16,455 nt of DNA from Sulfitobacter sp. (lineage in GTDB: Bacteria; Pseudomonadota; Alphaproteobacteria; Rhodobacterales; Rhodobacteraceae). The stretch lies in the NCBI GenBank assembly GCA_024636405.1, contig JAGXHC010000107.1, positions 1 through 16,455 of the forward strand. Reading direction: 5' to 3'. Below are positions 7,592-15,010 of the stretch, piece after piece. The notes under the pieces are model-generated. The model had not been told where the DNA came from and made no database searches. It worked only from the letters and a program-made list of their open reading frames with translations. The position numbers and the translations under genes are program-made. Within the stretch, counting starts at the first letter, position 1; the number at the start of each line of letters is the position of its first letter.

Positions 7592-8668
7592 ATGTTCTAC
7601 CGTGAAGCAGGCGATTTCAGCACGACCTATGCCGATGACCAACAGACGTTCCCGATCAAATTTGATCGCTACCGCTACTATTTGGTGTTGTTCATCGCGA
7701 TTGTCGTCGTGCCGTTCATGATCAATGACTACTGGGTCAATTCGATTTTCATGCCCTTCCTGATCTATGCGATCGCGGCGATCGGGCTGAACATTCTGGT
7801 GGGATATTGCGGGCAGGTCAGCCTTGGCACCGGGGGTTTCATGGCTGTGGGCGCCTATGCGTGCTATAAGCTGATGACGGCATTTCCGGATGTGAGCATG
7901 TTCATCCATGTCCTGATCGCGGGTGTGATCACCGCCGCCGTGGGGGTCTTGTTTGGATTGCCAAGCTTGCGGATCAAGGGGTTCTACCTTGCCGTGGCGA
8001 CATTGGCGGCGCAGTTCTTTTTGGTTTGGCTGTTTAACCGGGTGCCGTGGTTTTACAATTATTCCGCCTCGGGTCAGATCAGCGCGCCGGAGCGTTCGGT
8101 GTTTGGCATCTATATCACCGGGCCGAATACCGAAGCCTGGGCGACGTATCTTTTCTGCCTCGTTTTCGTGATCTTCAGCGCCTATGTGGCGCGCAATCTG
8201 ACGCATGGGTCAGTAGGGCGCAAGTGGATGGCGATCCGCGATATGGACATCGCGGCCGAAATCATCGGGGTGAATCCGCTGCGCGCCAAGCTGACGGCGT
8301 TTGCGGTCAGTTCGTTCTTCATCGGCATCTCTGGCGCCTTGTTTTTCAGTGTCTATCTGGGCGCGGTAGAGGTCGGCGAAGCGTTTGGCATCACCAAATC
8401 GTTCCTTGTGCTGTTCATGATCATCATTGGCGGGCTGGGGTCGATCTTTGGCTCGTTTGCGGGGGCTGCGTTTCTGGTGTTGCTGCCTGTCGCGCTGAAG
8501 GTGATCGGGGTGGACTGGCTGGGCTGGCCCACGGATATTGTGGCGCATCTGCAGCTTGTGATCGTGGGCGCGTTGATCATCATATTCCTGATCGCCGAGC
8601 CGCACGGCATTGCGCAACTGTGGCGGGTGACCAAGGAAAAATTGAGATTGTGGCCGTTCCCCCACTAG
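7592..8668 (+). CDS. livM: ABC importer inner-membrane permease, LivM type
   Basis: A 358-residue polytopic membrane protein, the partner of LivH. The family hallmark GLNILVGYCGQVSLGTGGF is at 65-83. The coupling loop is at about 209-227 (GRKWMAIRDMDIAAEIIGV). The conserved segment LVLFMIIIGGLGSIFGSFAGA is broken here as LVLFMIIIGG at 272-281 followed by LGSIFGSFAGA. The C-terminus ends near AEPHGIAQLW, matching the usual E-P-x-G-L tail. The N-terminal 28 residues are hydrophilic and lie before the first membrane helix. GGGAGG precedes the ATG by 7 bases. Its position after LivH with an 79-base gap and before the binding protein fits a single transcript. Confidence 0.95.
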   Translation: MFYREAGDFSTTYADDQQTFPIKFDRYRYYLVLFIAIVVVPFMINDYWVNSIFMPFLIYAIAAIGLNILVGYCGQVSLGTGGFMAVGAYACYKLMTAFPDVSMFIHVLIAGVITAAVGVLFGLPSLRIKGFYLAVATLAAQFFLVWLFNRVPWFYNYSASGQISAPERSVFGIYITGPNTEAWATYLFCLVFVIFSAYVARNLTHGSVGRKWMAIRDMDIAAEIIGVNPLRAKLTAFAVSSFFIGISGALFFSVYLGAVEVGEAFGITKSFLVLFMIIIGGLGSIFGSFAGAAFLVLLPVALKVIGVDWLGWPTDIVAHLQLVIVGALIIIFLIAEPHGIAQLWRVTKEKLRLWPFPH

Positions 8669-8685
8669 GGAACAGTTCACGAGAT

Positions 8686-8703
8686 GACGGGGCAAGACCC
8701 GTC
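8686..8703 (+). promoter_or_regulatory. Intercistronic hairpin before the binding-protein gene
   Basis: GACGGG and CCCGTC pair around a 6-base loop, 44 bases before the binding-protein start. No T-run follows, so it is not an intrinsic terminator. In ABC operons a hairpin on the 5' side of a binding-protein message often protects it from decay; that role is inferred here. The ribosome site GGGAGG is at 8735-8740. Confidence 0.35.
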
Positions 8704-8747
8704 GACGACACCGAAAAATCGGATAAAATCCAAGGGAGGAAACACCG

Positions 8748-10031
8748 ATGAAGATGAAACTAGCAGCGGCGGCCATTGCAGGTCTGATGGCGGCAAGCCC
8801 GGTAATGGCGGACCTTGTGTTCCCATCGCTGAGCTATCGCACCGGTCCCTATGCTGCGGGTGGTATCCCGTTTGCAGATGGCTATCAGGACTATTTCACC
8901 ATGATCAATGGACGCGATGGCGGCATTGGCGGGGTGATGACATCCGTTCCGGAATGCGAAACGGCGTATAACACGGAAAAAGGCGTGGAATGCTACGAGT
9001 CGCTTAAAAGCTCTGGCGGGTTGGTTTATCAGCCGCTTTCCACCGGCATCACCTATCAGCTGATCCCCAAAACGACAGCGGATGACATTCCGATGCACAC
9101 GATGGGCTATGGCCGGACTTCTGCCAAGAATGGCGAAGTGTTTACCCATACATTCAACTATCCCGCCAACTATTGGGACGGTGCATCCGGGGCCATCAAC
9201 TATCTGTTGGCTGAAAACGGCGGCGATCTGAAAGGCAAGAAGATCGCGCTGGTTTACCACAACTCCGCGTATGGCAAGGAGCCGATCCGCACGCTTCAGG
9301 AACTGAGCGCCAAGCACGGTTTTGAATTCACCGAAGTGCCCGTGGATCACCCCGGTCAGGAGCAGAAATCCCAGTGGCTTCAGATCCGCCGTGACAAGCC
9401 GGATTATGTGGTCATGTACGGTTGGGGTGTGATGAACCAGGTGGCAATTCAGGAAGCGGCCAACATCCGGTTCCCGATGGAGAACTTCATCGGTATCTGG
9501 TGGTCCGGCGCAGAGCATGACGTGCTGTCCGCTGGCGAAGCGGCCAACGGCTATAAGGCGCTGACCTTCCACGCGGTGGGCGACGATTATCCGGTGTTCG
9601 CAGATGTGCAGAAGTACGTCGTTGATGCGGGCAAGGCTGCCGGTGCAGGCGACCAGATCGGCACGGTTCTGTACAACCGTGGTTTCTATGCCGCGATGCT
9701 TGCTGCGGAAGCTGCAAAAACCGCACAGGAGATCCACGGTACAAAGGACATCACCGCCGCCATGATGCGCGACGGCATGGAAGCGCTGAAGATCACGGAG
9801 GCACGTATGGCCGAGCTTGGCATGCCGAACTTTGGTCCCAGCTTTGATGTGTCTTGTGACAACCACGGCGGACCGGGCCTTGTTGGTGTGACCCAGTGGG
9901 ACGCGACCGCGAAGGAATGGACTCTGATCTCTGATTTCTCCGCGACGGATGCCGAAGTTGTCCAGCCTCTGATCGATGAGGATTCCGCGGCCTATGCCAA
10001 GGAAAACAACATCGAACCAGGTTGCAAGTAA
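8748..10031 (+). CDS. Periplasmic substrate-binding protein of the Liv-type importer
   Basis: A 427-residue exported protein of the type I periplasmic-binding fold (Peripla_BP_6/LivK-like). The signal peptide is residues 1-21 with a cleavage site at VMA-DLVF; it has no lipobox, so the protein should be soluble. The two-lobed fold is suggested by KGKKIALVYHNSAYGKEP (about 160-180), YVVMYGWGVMNQ and the hinge segment near TFHAVGDDYPVF. Four cysteines remain in the mature protein: C70 and C82 in the first lobe, and C370 and C426 near the C-terminus, which could form two disulfides. It is longer than typical LivK (about 370). It captures the substrate and delivers it to LivH-LivM. The fold does not reveal the ligand; relatives bind amino acids, urea, aromatic acids and other carboxylates. 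Neighbouring CoA ligases favour an organic acid. Confidence 0.94.
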   Translation: MKMKLAAAAIAGLMAASPVMADLVFPSLSYRTGPYAAGGIPFADGYQDYFTMINGRDGGIGGVMTSVPECETAYNTEKGVECYESLKSSGGLVYQPLSTGITYQLIPKTTADDIPMHTMGYGRTSAKNGEVFTHTFNYPANYWDGASGAINYLLAENGGDLKGKKIALVYHNSAYGKEPIRTLQELSAKHGFEFTEVPVDHPGQEQKSQWLQIRRDKPDYVVMYGWGVMNQVAIQEAANIRFPMENFIGIWWSGAEHDVLSAGEAANGYKALTFHAVGDDYPVFADVQKYVVDAGKAAGAGDQIGTVLYNRGFYAAMLAAEAAKTAQEIHGTKDITAAMMRDGMEALKITEARMAELGMPNFGPSFDVSCDNHGGPGLVGVTQWDATAKEWTLISDFSATDAEVVQPLIDEDSAAYAKENNIEPGCK

Positions 10032-10039
10032 GCACAACC

Positions 10040-10069
10040 TTCTGGCCGCGGCATCCGTCGCGGCCAGAA
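10040..10069 (+). terminator. Strong stem-loop after the binding-protein gene, likely mRNA stabiliser or attenuator
   Basis: TTCTGGCCGCG (10040-10050) and CGCGGCCAGAA (10059-10069) form a perfect 11-bp stem around an 8-base loop, starting 9 bases after the binding-protein stop. It is followed by A-rich sequence, not T-rich, so it should not be an efficient rho-independent terminator. The expected effect, known from many ABC operons, is to protect the 3' end of the binding-protein message, or to reduce read-through into livF, so that binding protein is made in excess over the ATPase. Confidence 0.65.
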
Positions 10070-10098
10070 AAACCTTGGTATTTCAAAAGGGTGAACCC

Positions 10099-10935
10099 AT
10101 GCTGGATGCAGCCAACACCGATGATGTCGCAGTCGAAAATCTGCTGGAAGTCAACAACATCGAAGTGATCTACAATCATGTGATCCTGGTGTTGAAGGGT
10201 GTCAGCCTGAATGTGCCCAAGGGCGGTATCACCGCGTTGCTGGGTGGTAACGGTGCGGGCAAGACGACAACGCTGAAGGCGATTTCGGGACTGCTGGCAA
10301 GCGAGCGGGGCGAGGTCACCAAAGGCAGTATCAAATATCGGGGCGAGGCGATCCAGCATCGCGATCCGGCCGAAACCGTCAAGCGCGGTGTCGTGCAGGT
10401 GATGGAAGGACGGCATTGCTTTGAGCATTTGACGATTGAGGAAAACCTGCTGACCGGTGCCTATACGCGGACTCAGGGCAAGGCGGCGATCGCTGCCGAC
10501 CTTGAGATGGTCTATGATTATTTTCCGCGTCTGCGCGAGCGGCGCAAATCGCAGGCCGGGTATACAAGTGGCGGCGAGCAGCAGATGTGTGCCATCGGGC
10601 GCGCGTTGATGAGCAGGCCCGAGACGATCCTGCTGGACGAGCCGAGCATGGGTCTGGCGCCGCAACTGGTGGAGCAGATATTCGAGATCGTGAAATCGGT
10701 GAATGAGAAGGAGGGCGTGACCTTTCTTTTGGCCGAACAGAACACCAATGTGGCGCTGCGGTTTGCACATTACGGGTATATTCTGGAATCGGGGCGCGTG
10801 GTGATGGACGGGCTTGCGAAGGATCTGCGGGAAAATCAGGACGTCAAGGAATTCTACCTTGGGGTGTCTGACGAGGGGCGCAAAAGCTTTCGCGATGTAC
10901 GGTCTTATCGGCGGCGCAAACGCTGGCTGAGCTAA
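10099..10935 (+). CDS. livF: ABC importer ATPase, LivF type
   Basis: A 278-residue cytoplasmic ATPase, second of the pair. Walker A is GGNGAGKTT at 49-57, the signature TSGGEQQ at 156-162 (Thr instead of the usual Leu), and Walker B ILLDEPSMG at 177-185. The switch position has Gln (LLAEQNT), as is usual in LivF. It lacks the long insertion of LivG. The ATG at 10099 is chosen because AAGGG lies 7 bases upstream; longer frames run back into the preceding gene. The C-terminus carries an unusual basic tail (RSYRRRKRWLS) of unknown role. A long hairpin separates it from the binding-protein gene. Confidence 0.95.
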   Translation: MLDAANTDDVAVENLLEVNNIEVIYNHVILVLKGVSLNVPKGGITALLGGNGAGKTTTLKAISGLLASERGEVTKGSIKYRGEAIQHRDPAETVKRGVVQVMEGRHCFEHLTIEENLLTGAYTRTQGKAAIAADLEMVYDYFPRLRERRKSQAGYTSGGEQQMCAIGRALMSRPETILLDEPSMGLAPQLVEQIFEIVKSVNEKEGVTFLLAEQNTNVALRFAHYGYILESGRVVMDGLAKDLRENQDVKEFYLGVSDEGRKSFRDVRSYRRRKRWLS

Positions 10936-10975
10936 AGGCGCGGCGGACCAAATCAACCCAGAACAAGCACGGTAG

Positions 10976-10992
10976 GGTGGTCAAACCCCACC
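10976..10992 (+). repeat. Short hairpin resembling a GTAGGGTGG intergenic element
   Basis: GGTGG and CCACC flank a 7-base loop in the 75-base gap between livF and the PaaK-like gene. The left arm lies in GGTAGGGTGG. I recall GTAGGGTGGG-type palindromes as scattered intergenic elements in Rhodobacteraceae; that link is from memory. No T-run follows, so termination is unlikely. Confidence 0.3.
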
Positions 10993-11010
10993 GCAAAAAG
11001 AGTGAGCGGG

Positions 11011-12237
11011 ATGCAGAACACCTCCTTTTTCGATGACCTTGAAAACCGCAGCGCCGATGCGCGGGCCGCAGATCTGGCGCGGGCTTTGCCTGAACAGATC
11101 GCGCGGGCGCAGAAGCTTGCAGGCTATGGGGATGCGCTGGCGGGGATAGATGCGGCGACGATCACGGATGTGGCGGCGCTGGCCGGCTTGCCGGTGTTGC
11201 GCAAATCCGCTTTGGGAAAGGCGCAGGCGTCACACCCGCCTTTTGGTGGCTATACCACCAAACCAGCGCATGAATTCAGCCATGTCTTTCAGTCACCCGG
11301 CCCGATTTATGAGCCATCGAGCACCGCACCGAACTGGTGGCGTATGGGCCGGTTTCTGCATGCGGCGGGCATCGGGGCGGGCGATATCGTGCAGAACTGC
11401 TTTGGTTATCATCTGACACCGGCGGGCATGATATTTGAATCCGGCGCGCATGCGGTCGGGGCGACGGTCCTGCCTGCGGGCACGGGTCAGACGGAATTGC
11501 AGGTATTGGCCGCGCGCGATGTGGGGGCCACCGCCTATGCCGGGACGCCCGATTATCTGAAGATCATTCTGGAGAAGGCCGACCAGATGGGTGAAACGCT
11601 GTCGATCACCCGTGCTGCGGTTGGCGGTGGCGCGCTGTTTCCAAGCCTTCGCGAGTGGTACACGGCGCGCGGCATCGCCTGCCTGCAATGCTATGCGACG
11701 GCCGATCTGGGTAATATTGCCTACGAATCCTCTGCAATGGAGGGGCTGATCGTGGATGAAGGCGTGATTGTGGAGATTGTAACGCCGGGCACCGGTGACC
11801 CGGTGCCGGAAGGAGAAGTGGGCGAGGTCGTGGTCACGACGCTGAACCGCGACTATCCGCTGATCCGGTTCGCCACGGGCGATTTAAGCGCGGTGCTGGC
11901 AGGTGTGTCGCCTTGCGGACGCACGAATATGCGCATCAAGGGCTGGATGGGACGGGCCGATCAAACGACGAAGATCAAGGGCATGTTCGTGCGCCCTGAA
12001 CAGGTGGCAGCCCTTGTCGCGCAACACACTGAGATCGCCAAGGCGCGGGTGATTGCCAGCCGGGCGGGTGAACAGGACGTGATGACCGTGCAGATCGAAA
12101 GCGACGGCGGCGATGCGGATGCCTATGCACAATCGGTCGCAGACCTGTTGAAGCTGAAGGGCAAGGTGGTGGTGGTGCCACGCGGAAGTCTGCCCAAGGA
12201 TGGGCTGGTGATCGAAGATCAACGCAGCTACGACTGA
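11011..12237 (+). CDS. PaaK-like adenylate-forming protein lacking the standard glycine-rich loop
   Basis: A 408-residue protein related to phenylacetate-CoA ligase. Seen motifs: the substrate-pocket region (about 120-180, with FGYHLTPAGMIFESGAHAVG), CYATADLGNIAYES (227-240) where relatives have a Y-G-x-T/S-E motif, TGD at 289-291, and the hinge GRADQTTKIKG at 314-324. Missing: the usual S-S-G-T-T-G-x-P loop near residue 95, replaced by FQSPGPIYEP (93-102). The C-terminal catalytic lysine is also uncertain, as the tail reads SLPKDGLVIEDQRSYD. It is 20-30 residues shorter than PaaK (about 430). I recall such proteins in other Liv clusters, so this is probably a conserved subfamily, either with altered adenylation or with a binding role. 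The ATG at 11011 is preferred over the GTG at 11002 because AAGAG lies 8 bases upstream. It is the last gene of the unit. Confidence 0.85.
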   Translation: MQNTSFFDDLENRSADARAADLARALPEQIARAQKLAGYGDALAGIDAATITDVAALAGLPVLRKSALGKAQASHPPFGGYTTKPAHEFSHVFQSPGPIYEPSSTAPNWWRMGRFLHAAGIGAGDIVQNCFGYHLTPAGMIFESGAHAVGATVLPAGTGQTELQVLAARDVGATAYAGTPDYLKIILEKADQMGETLSITRAAVGGGALFPSLREWYTARGIACLQCYATADLGNIAYESSAMEGLIVDEGVIVEIVTPGTGDPVPEGEVGEVVVTTLNRDYPLIRFATGDLSAVLAGVSPCGRTNMRIKGWMGRADQTTKIKGMFVRPEQVAALVAQHTEIAKARVIASRAGEQDVMTVQIESDGGDADAYAQSVADLLKLKGKVVVVPRGSLPKDGLVIEDQRSYD

Positions 12238-12291
12238 GCCGGACAGGGGGCCGCGACGCAGGCCCTGATATGGCTTTGAGCGGGTTCGCGG

Positions 12292-13170
12292 ATGTTTCGA
12301 TGGCTTTTGGTTGCGGTGATGCTTGTGGCGGGGTGCGCGGCAGGTTCGTCAGGTGGGCGCAGCGTGATCAGCCCGCTGATGTTTGATGCCGACGCCGTGG
12401 CGCAGGCGGATACGCTGGTGATCCTGGTTCCCGGCGCGCTGACCTCGCGCAAGATGTTCGCGCACGTCGAAAGCTGGGCCGACCGGCCCGGTTATGCGCT
12501 GGCCTTTTACCGATTTCCGGGCATGAACGGGATGCCGGTGAACGAGCCGTTGCGCATTGATCTGGCGGCCGAGCAGATTGCCACCTTTGCCAACAGCCAT
12601 CCGGAAAAGCGTATTCGCCTGTTGGGCTATTCCACGGGCGGGCCGATTTCCATCATGGCGGCACAGCAGATCACCGGCGACGTGCGGGTGGCGGCGCTGT
12701 CACCTGCGGTGGAGCACGCCGGGGGCGTCGAGACGTCGCTGGGGGTGGCCAGAGATGCGGTTACAGCTTTTGGCAAGGCGCGTTCCCTGCGCCGGGATGT
12801 GATCTGGCGGCAGTATTTTCGCGTGCTGCTGTTCGGGCTTGGGACCAACAAGGTGCCGGTGCTGGCCGCGCCCCGCGACGGCAGCGCACCGGCGCCAAAA
12901 CGCCCGCTGAAACTGCCGCCACGCAAGCTGCCCGGTGCGCAGTCGCGCGATCTGCGACGTTGGAGCCTGCCCGAGGATTACCGCCCTCAGCCCGACCGTA
13001 TCCGGCTGTTCATTGGCCTTGCCGATCCGGTATTCTCAACCCGGCAGACCTTTGAATTTGTGAACCGCCTCGGCGGGCCGGATGTCATGGTCTATGAGGG
13101 ACACGGCCATCTGATGTATCTGAGCAATCCGCATGTTTTTGTCGATATCCTGAAGTGGTTCGAGCGATAG
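12292..13170 (+). CDS. Lipoprotein alpha/beta hydrolase
   Basis: A 292-residue secreted serine hydrolase. The N-terminus has a lipoprotein signal with the lipobox LVAGC, so C15 would be lipidated; the next residues are Ala-Ala, which under the Lol +2 rule points to the outer membrane. The likely triad is S114 in GYSTGG, D245 in GLADPVF and H271 or H273 in GHGHLMYL. LVPGAL at 45-50 may supply the oxyanion hole. A Pro- and basic-rich stretch (200-225) forms an atypical loop. The gene follows the PaaK-like gene by 54 bases in the same direction, with only a weak ribosome site (GAG near 12279), so it may be in the same transcript. If it is, it could release an acid from an ester for the importer. 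That is speculation; its substrate is unknown. Confidence 0.85.
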   Translation: MFRWLLVAVMLVAGCAAGSSGGRSVISPLMFDADAVAQADTLVILVPGALTSRKMFAHVESWADRPGYALAFYRFPGMNGMPVNEPLRIDLAAEQIATFANSHPEKRIRLLGYSTGGPISIMAAQQITGDVRVAALSPAVEHAGGVETSLGVARDAVTAFGKARSLRRDVIWRQYFRVLLFGLGTNKVPVLAAPRDGSAPAPKRPLKLPPRKLPGAQSRDLRRWSLPEDYRPQPDRIRLFIGLADPVFSTRQTFEFVNRLGGPDVMVYEGHGHLMYLSNPHVFVDILKWFER

Positions 13171-13194
13171 CGGCGTCTGCGGCCTCTGGCAATT

Positions 13195-13210
13195 CTGACT
13201 GAAATAGTCG
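13195..13210. promoter_or_regulatory. Candidate operator before fbpB (CTGACT-N5-AGTCG)
   Basis: CTGACTGAAATAGTCG contains the perfect dyad GACT-N5-AGTC at 13197-13209, ending 12 bases before the fbpB ATG. The same geometry and most of the bases recur twice before fbpA (16061-16076 and 16111-16126), each agreeing at 12 of 16 positions. A shared site in front of two iron-transport genes suggests a common iron-responsive regulator. Rhodobacterales use Irr, RirA, IscR-type and Fur/Mur regulators; I cannot say from memory which consensus this fits. Confidence 0.5.
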
Positions 13211-13221
13211 AAATAGGGCGC

Positions 13222-14892
13222 ATGAGCCGGACCCCTGCCCAATCTGACAGAACGCCCGCGCCCGCGCACCGCGAGGGGCCGCGGCTGTTGGCCGGTTTGT
13301 CGCTTGCGATAGCGACAATTTGTGCGCTGCCAATGCTGGCGGTGCTGATTGCGGCACTCAGCGGCGGAACCCAGACGATCCGGCACCTGCTGAACACGGT
13401 ACTGCTGGGGTATGCGGGCACCACGCTTTTGCTGGTGGTGCTGGTGTCTGTGGGAACCTTTGCGATTGGCGTGGGCGCGGCGTGGCTGGTGACGATGACG
13501 CGGTTTCCCGGTGCAAAGTGGGCTGAGATCGGTCTGGTGTTGCCGCTGGCCTTTCCGGCCTATGTGCTGGCCTATGCCTATACCCATGTTCTGGATCATC
13601 CCGGCATCGTGCAGACGGTGCTGCGCAACGTGACAGGATGGGGGCCGCGCGATTACTGGTTCCCTGAAATCCGGTCGCTTGGCGGTGCGGCGGCGATGCT
13701 GATCCTTGTGCTCTATCCTTACGTTTATCTGTTGGCGCGGGCGGCGTTTCTGCAACAAAGCGGGACAACTTTTCTGGCTGCGCGTGCGCTGGGGTCCAGC
13801 GCCTATGCCGCCTTTTTCCGGGTCAGCCTGCCGCTGGCGCGCCCGGCTATCGCCGGCGGCGTTCTTTTGGCGGTGATGGAGACAATCGCGGATTTCGGGA
13901 CGGTTGCGTATTTTGGCGTCCAGACCTTTGCCACGGGCATATATACCAGCTGGTTTTCGCTGTTTGACCGGGCGGGTGCGGCGCAACTGGCGCTGTGCCT
14001 GCTAAGTTTTGCGCTGTTGCTGGCGATGCTGGAGCGGGTGCAAAGGGGCCGCGCGAAGTACCACGATCCGTCACGCCGCACGCAAGCGATGCCGCCGATC
14101 CAACTGCGTGGCTGGCAGGCCGCAGCAGCGATGACGCTGTGCGGTATCCCTGTCCTGTTCGGTGCGCTGTTGCCGATTGCGGTGCTTTTGGCGATGGGGC
14201 TGGGATCAGAGCAGAACCTGCTGAGCCCGCGCTACCTTGGGTTTATTGGCAACTCGGTCACATTGGCGGGCACTGCGGCGGTGCTGACGGTGCTTGCGGC
14301 GATCTGCCTTGGCTTTTTCCAGCGGTTGCGTCCCGGTCGGCTTTCCAGTGGGGCGACTTATGTTGCGCGGCTGGGGTATGCGGTGCCGGGCGGGGTGATT
14401 GCGGTGGGGCTGCTGGTGCCCTTTGCGCTGTTCGACAACGCGCTGGATAAATGGATGCGCGCGACGTTCGATGTGTCTACCGGACTGTTGGTGACGGGGT
14501 CTATCTGGCTTTTGATTGTGGCGTATCTGGTGCGGTTTCTTGCGGCGGCGCTGGGGGCCTATGAGGGCGGGCAGGCAATGGTGCACGCCAATATCGACGC
14601 GGCATCGCGGTCATTGGGAGAGGGGCCGTTTGGCACGTTGCGCCGGGTGCATCTGCCGATCCTCGCCCCCAGTTTGCTGACGGCGCTGTTGATCGTTTTT
14701 GTGGACGTGATGAAGGAACTGCCTGCGACGTTGATTATGCGGCCCTTCAATTATGACACGCTGGCGGTGCAGGCGTACCGATTGGCCACCGACGAACGTC
14801 TGGACGGCGCAGCGGTGCCGAGCCTTGTCATTGTGGCGATGGGTCTGCTGCCCGTGATCGTGATATGCCGTCAGGTCGGGCGCCAGCGGTGA
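13222..14892 (+). CDS. fbpB: Iron(III) ABC transporter permease, fused double-domain FbpB type
   Basis: A 556-residue inner-membrane permease with about twelve hydrophobic segments. It consists of two homologous permease halves, each with an ATPase-coupling EAA loop: the first at about 186-213 (AARALGSSAYAAFFRVSLPLARP in two parts: AARALGSSAYAAFFRVSLP then LARP), the second at about 460-487 (AASRSLGEGPFGTLRRVHLP). The segments LPLAFPAYVLAYAY and DVMKELPATLIMRPFNYDTL are typical of the FbpB/AfuB iron family. It should take ferric iron from an FbpA protein across the inner membrane. No ATPase gene is adjacent. The ATG follows a weak AGGG element; a dyad operator candidate lies immediately upstream. 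It follows the hydrolase by 51 bases but probably has its own control. Confidence 0.94.
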   Translation: MSRTPAQSDRTPAPAHREGPRLLAGLSLAIATICALPMLAVLIAALSGGTQTIRHLLNTVLLGYAGTTLLLVVLVSVGTFAIGVGAAWLVTMTRFPGAKWAEIGLVLPLAFPAYVLAYAYTHVLDHPGIVQTVLRNVTGWGPRDYWFPEIRSLGGAAAMLILVLYPYVYLLARAAFLQQSGTTFLAARALGSSAYAAFFRVSLPLARPAIAGGVLLAVMETIADFGTVAYFGVQTFATGIYTSWFSLFDRAGAAQLALCLLSFALLLAMLERVQRGRAKYHDPSRRTQAMPPIQLRGWQAAAAMTLCGIPVLFGALLPIAVLLAMGLGSEQNLLSPRYLGFIGNSVTLAGTAAVLTVLAAICLGFFQRLRPGRLSSGATYVARLGYAVPGGVIAVGLLVPFALFDNALDKWMRATFDVSTGLLVTGSIWLLIVAYLVRFLAAALGAYEGGQAMVHANIDAASRSLGEGPFGTLRRVHLPILAPSLLTALLIVFVDVMKELPATLIMRPFNYDTLAVQAYRLATDERLDGAAVPSLVIVAMGLLPVIVICRQVGRQR

Positions 14893-14893
14893 C

Positions 14894-14922
14894 GCGCGGA
14901 GGGCCCGCCGCGCCCGCGTTTT
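14894..14922 (+). terminator. GC-rich hairpin with short T-run after fbpB
   Basis: Directly after the fbpB stop, GCGCGG (14894-14899) can pair with CCGCGC (14908-14913); an alternative fold pairs CGCGG (14895-14899) with CCGCG (14914-14918), which is directly followed by TTTT. This is a plausible but modest rho-independent terminator for the plus-strand genes. Confidence 0.45.
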
Positions 14923-14951
14923 GAATTGTGTGAGGGTTGCCAATAAGAAAA

Positions 14952-14978
14952 CCCGTACCGGCATGATGCCGATACGGG
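14952..14978 (-). terminator. Rho-independent terminator of fbpA
   Basis: CCCGTA and TACGGG form the base and CGGCAT and ATGCCG the upper part of a long stem, with one mismatched pair between them and a tiny loop. On the minus strand it is followed by TTTTCTTATT. It lies 32 bases beyond the fbpA stop and so ends the fbpA message. On the plus strand no T-run follows, so it is mainly one-directional. Confidence 0.85.
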
Positions 14979-15010
14979 GAGAAGAGTTCACGTCAGCATG
15001 ATTGGCGGGG

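Noticed and set aside
8760..10037. 425-codon open frame on the minus strand opposite the binding-protein gene
   Set aside because: It mirrors a gene with a signal peptide and family motifs. Its own product is rich in His, Arg and Cys with no domain, as expected for an antisense shadow in GC-rich DNA.
5603..10935. Urea (Urt) or true branched-chain amino acid transporter
   Set aside because: Urt operons have the order binding protein, two permeases, two ATPases and sit with urease genes, none of which are here. Flanking CoA ligases make a plain amino acid importer less likely, though it is not excluded.
9793..10956. 387-codon open frame on the minus strand across livF
   Set aside because: It covers the livF coding region and part of the preceding gene, spans a strong hairpin, and shows no recognisable domain.
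13036..13986. 316-codon open frame on the minus strand across the hydrolase end and fbpB start
   Set aside because: Composition is dominated by Arg, Gln and His, it overlaps two well-supported genes, and no motif is visible.
14893..15010. Small gene or RNA in the gap between fbpB and fbpA
   Set aside because: The 118 bases are accounted for by two hairpins with T-runs; no ORF or RNA fold beyond terminators is apparent.
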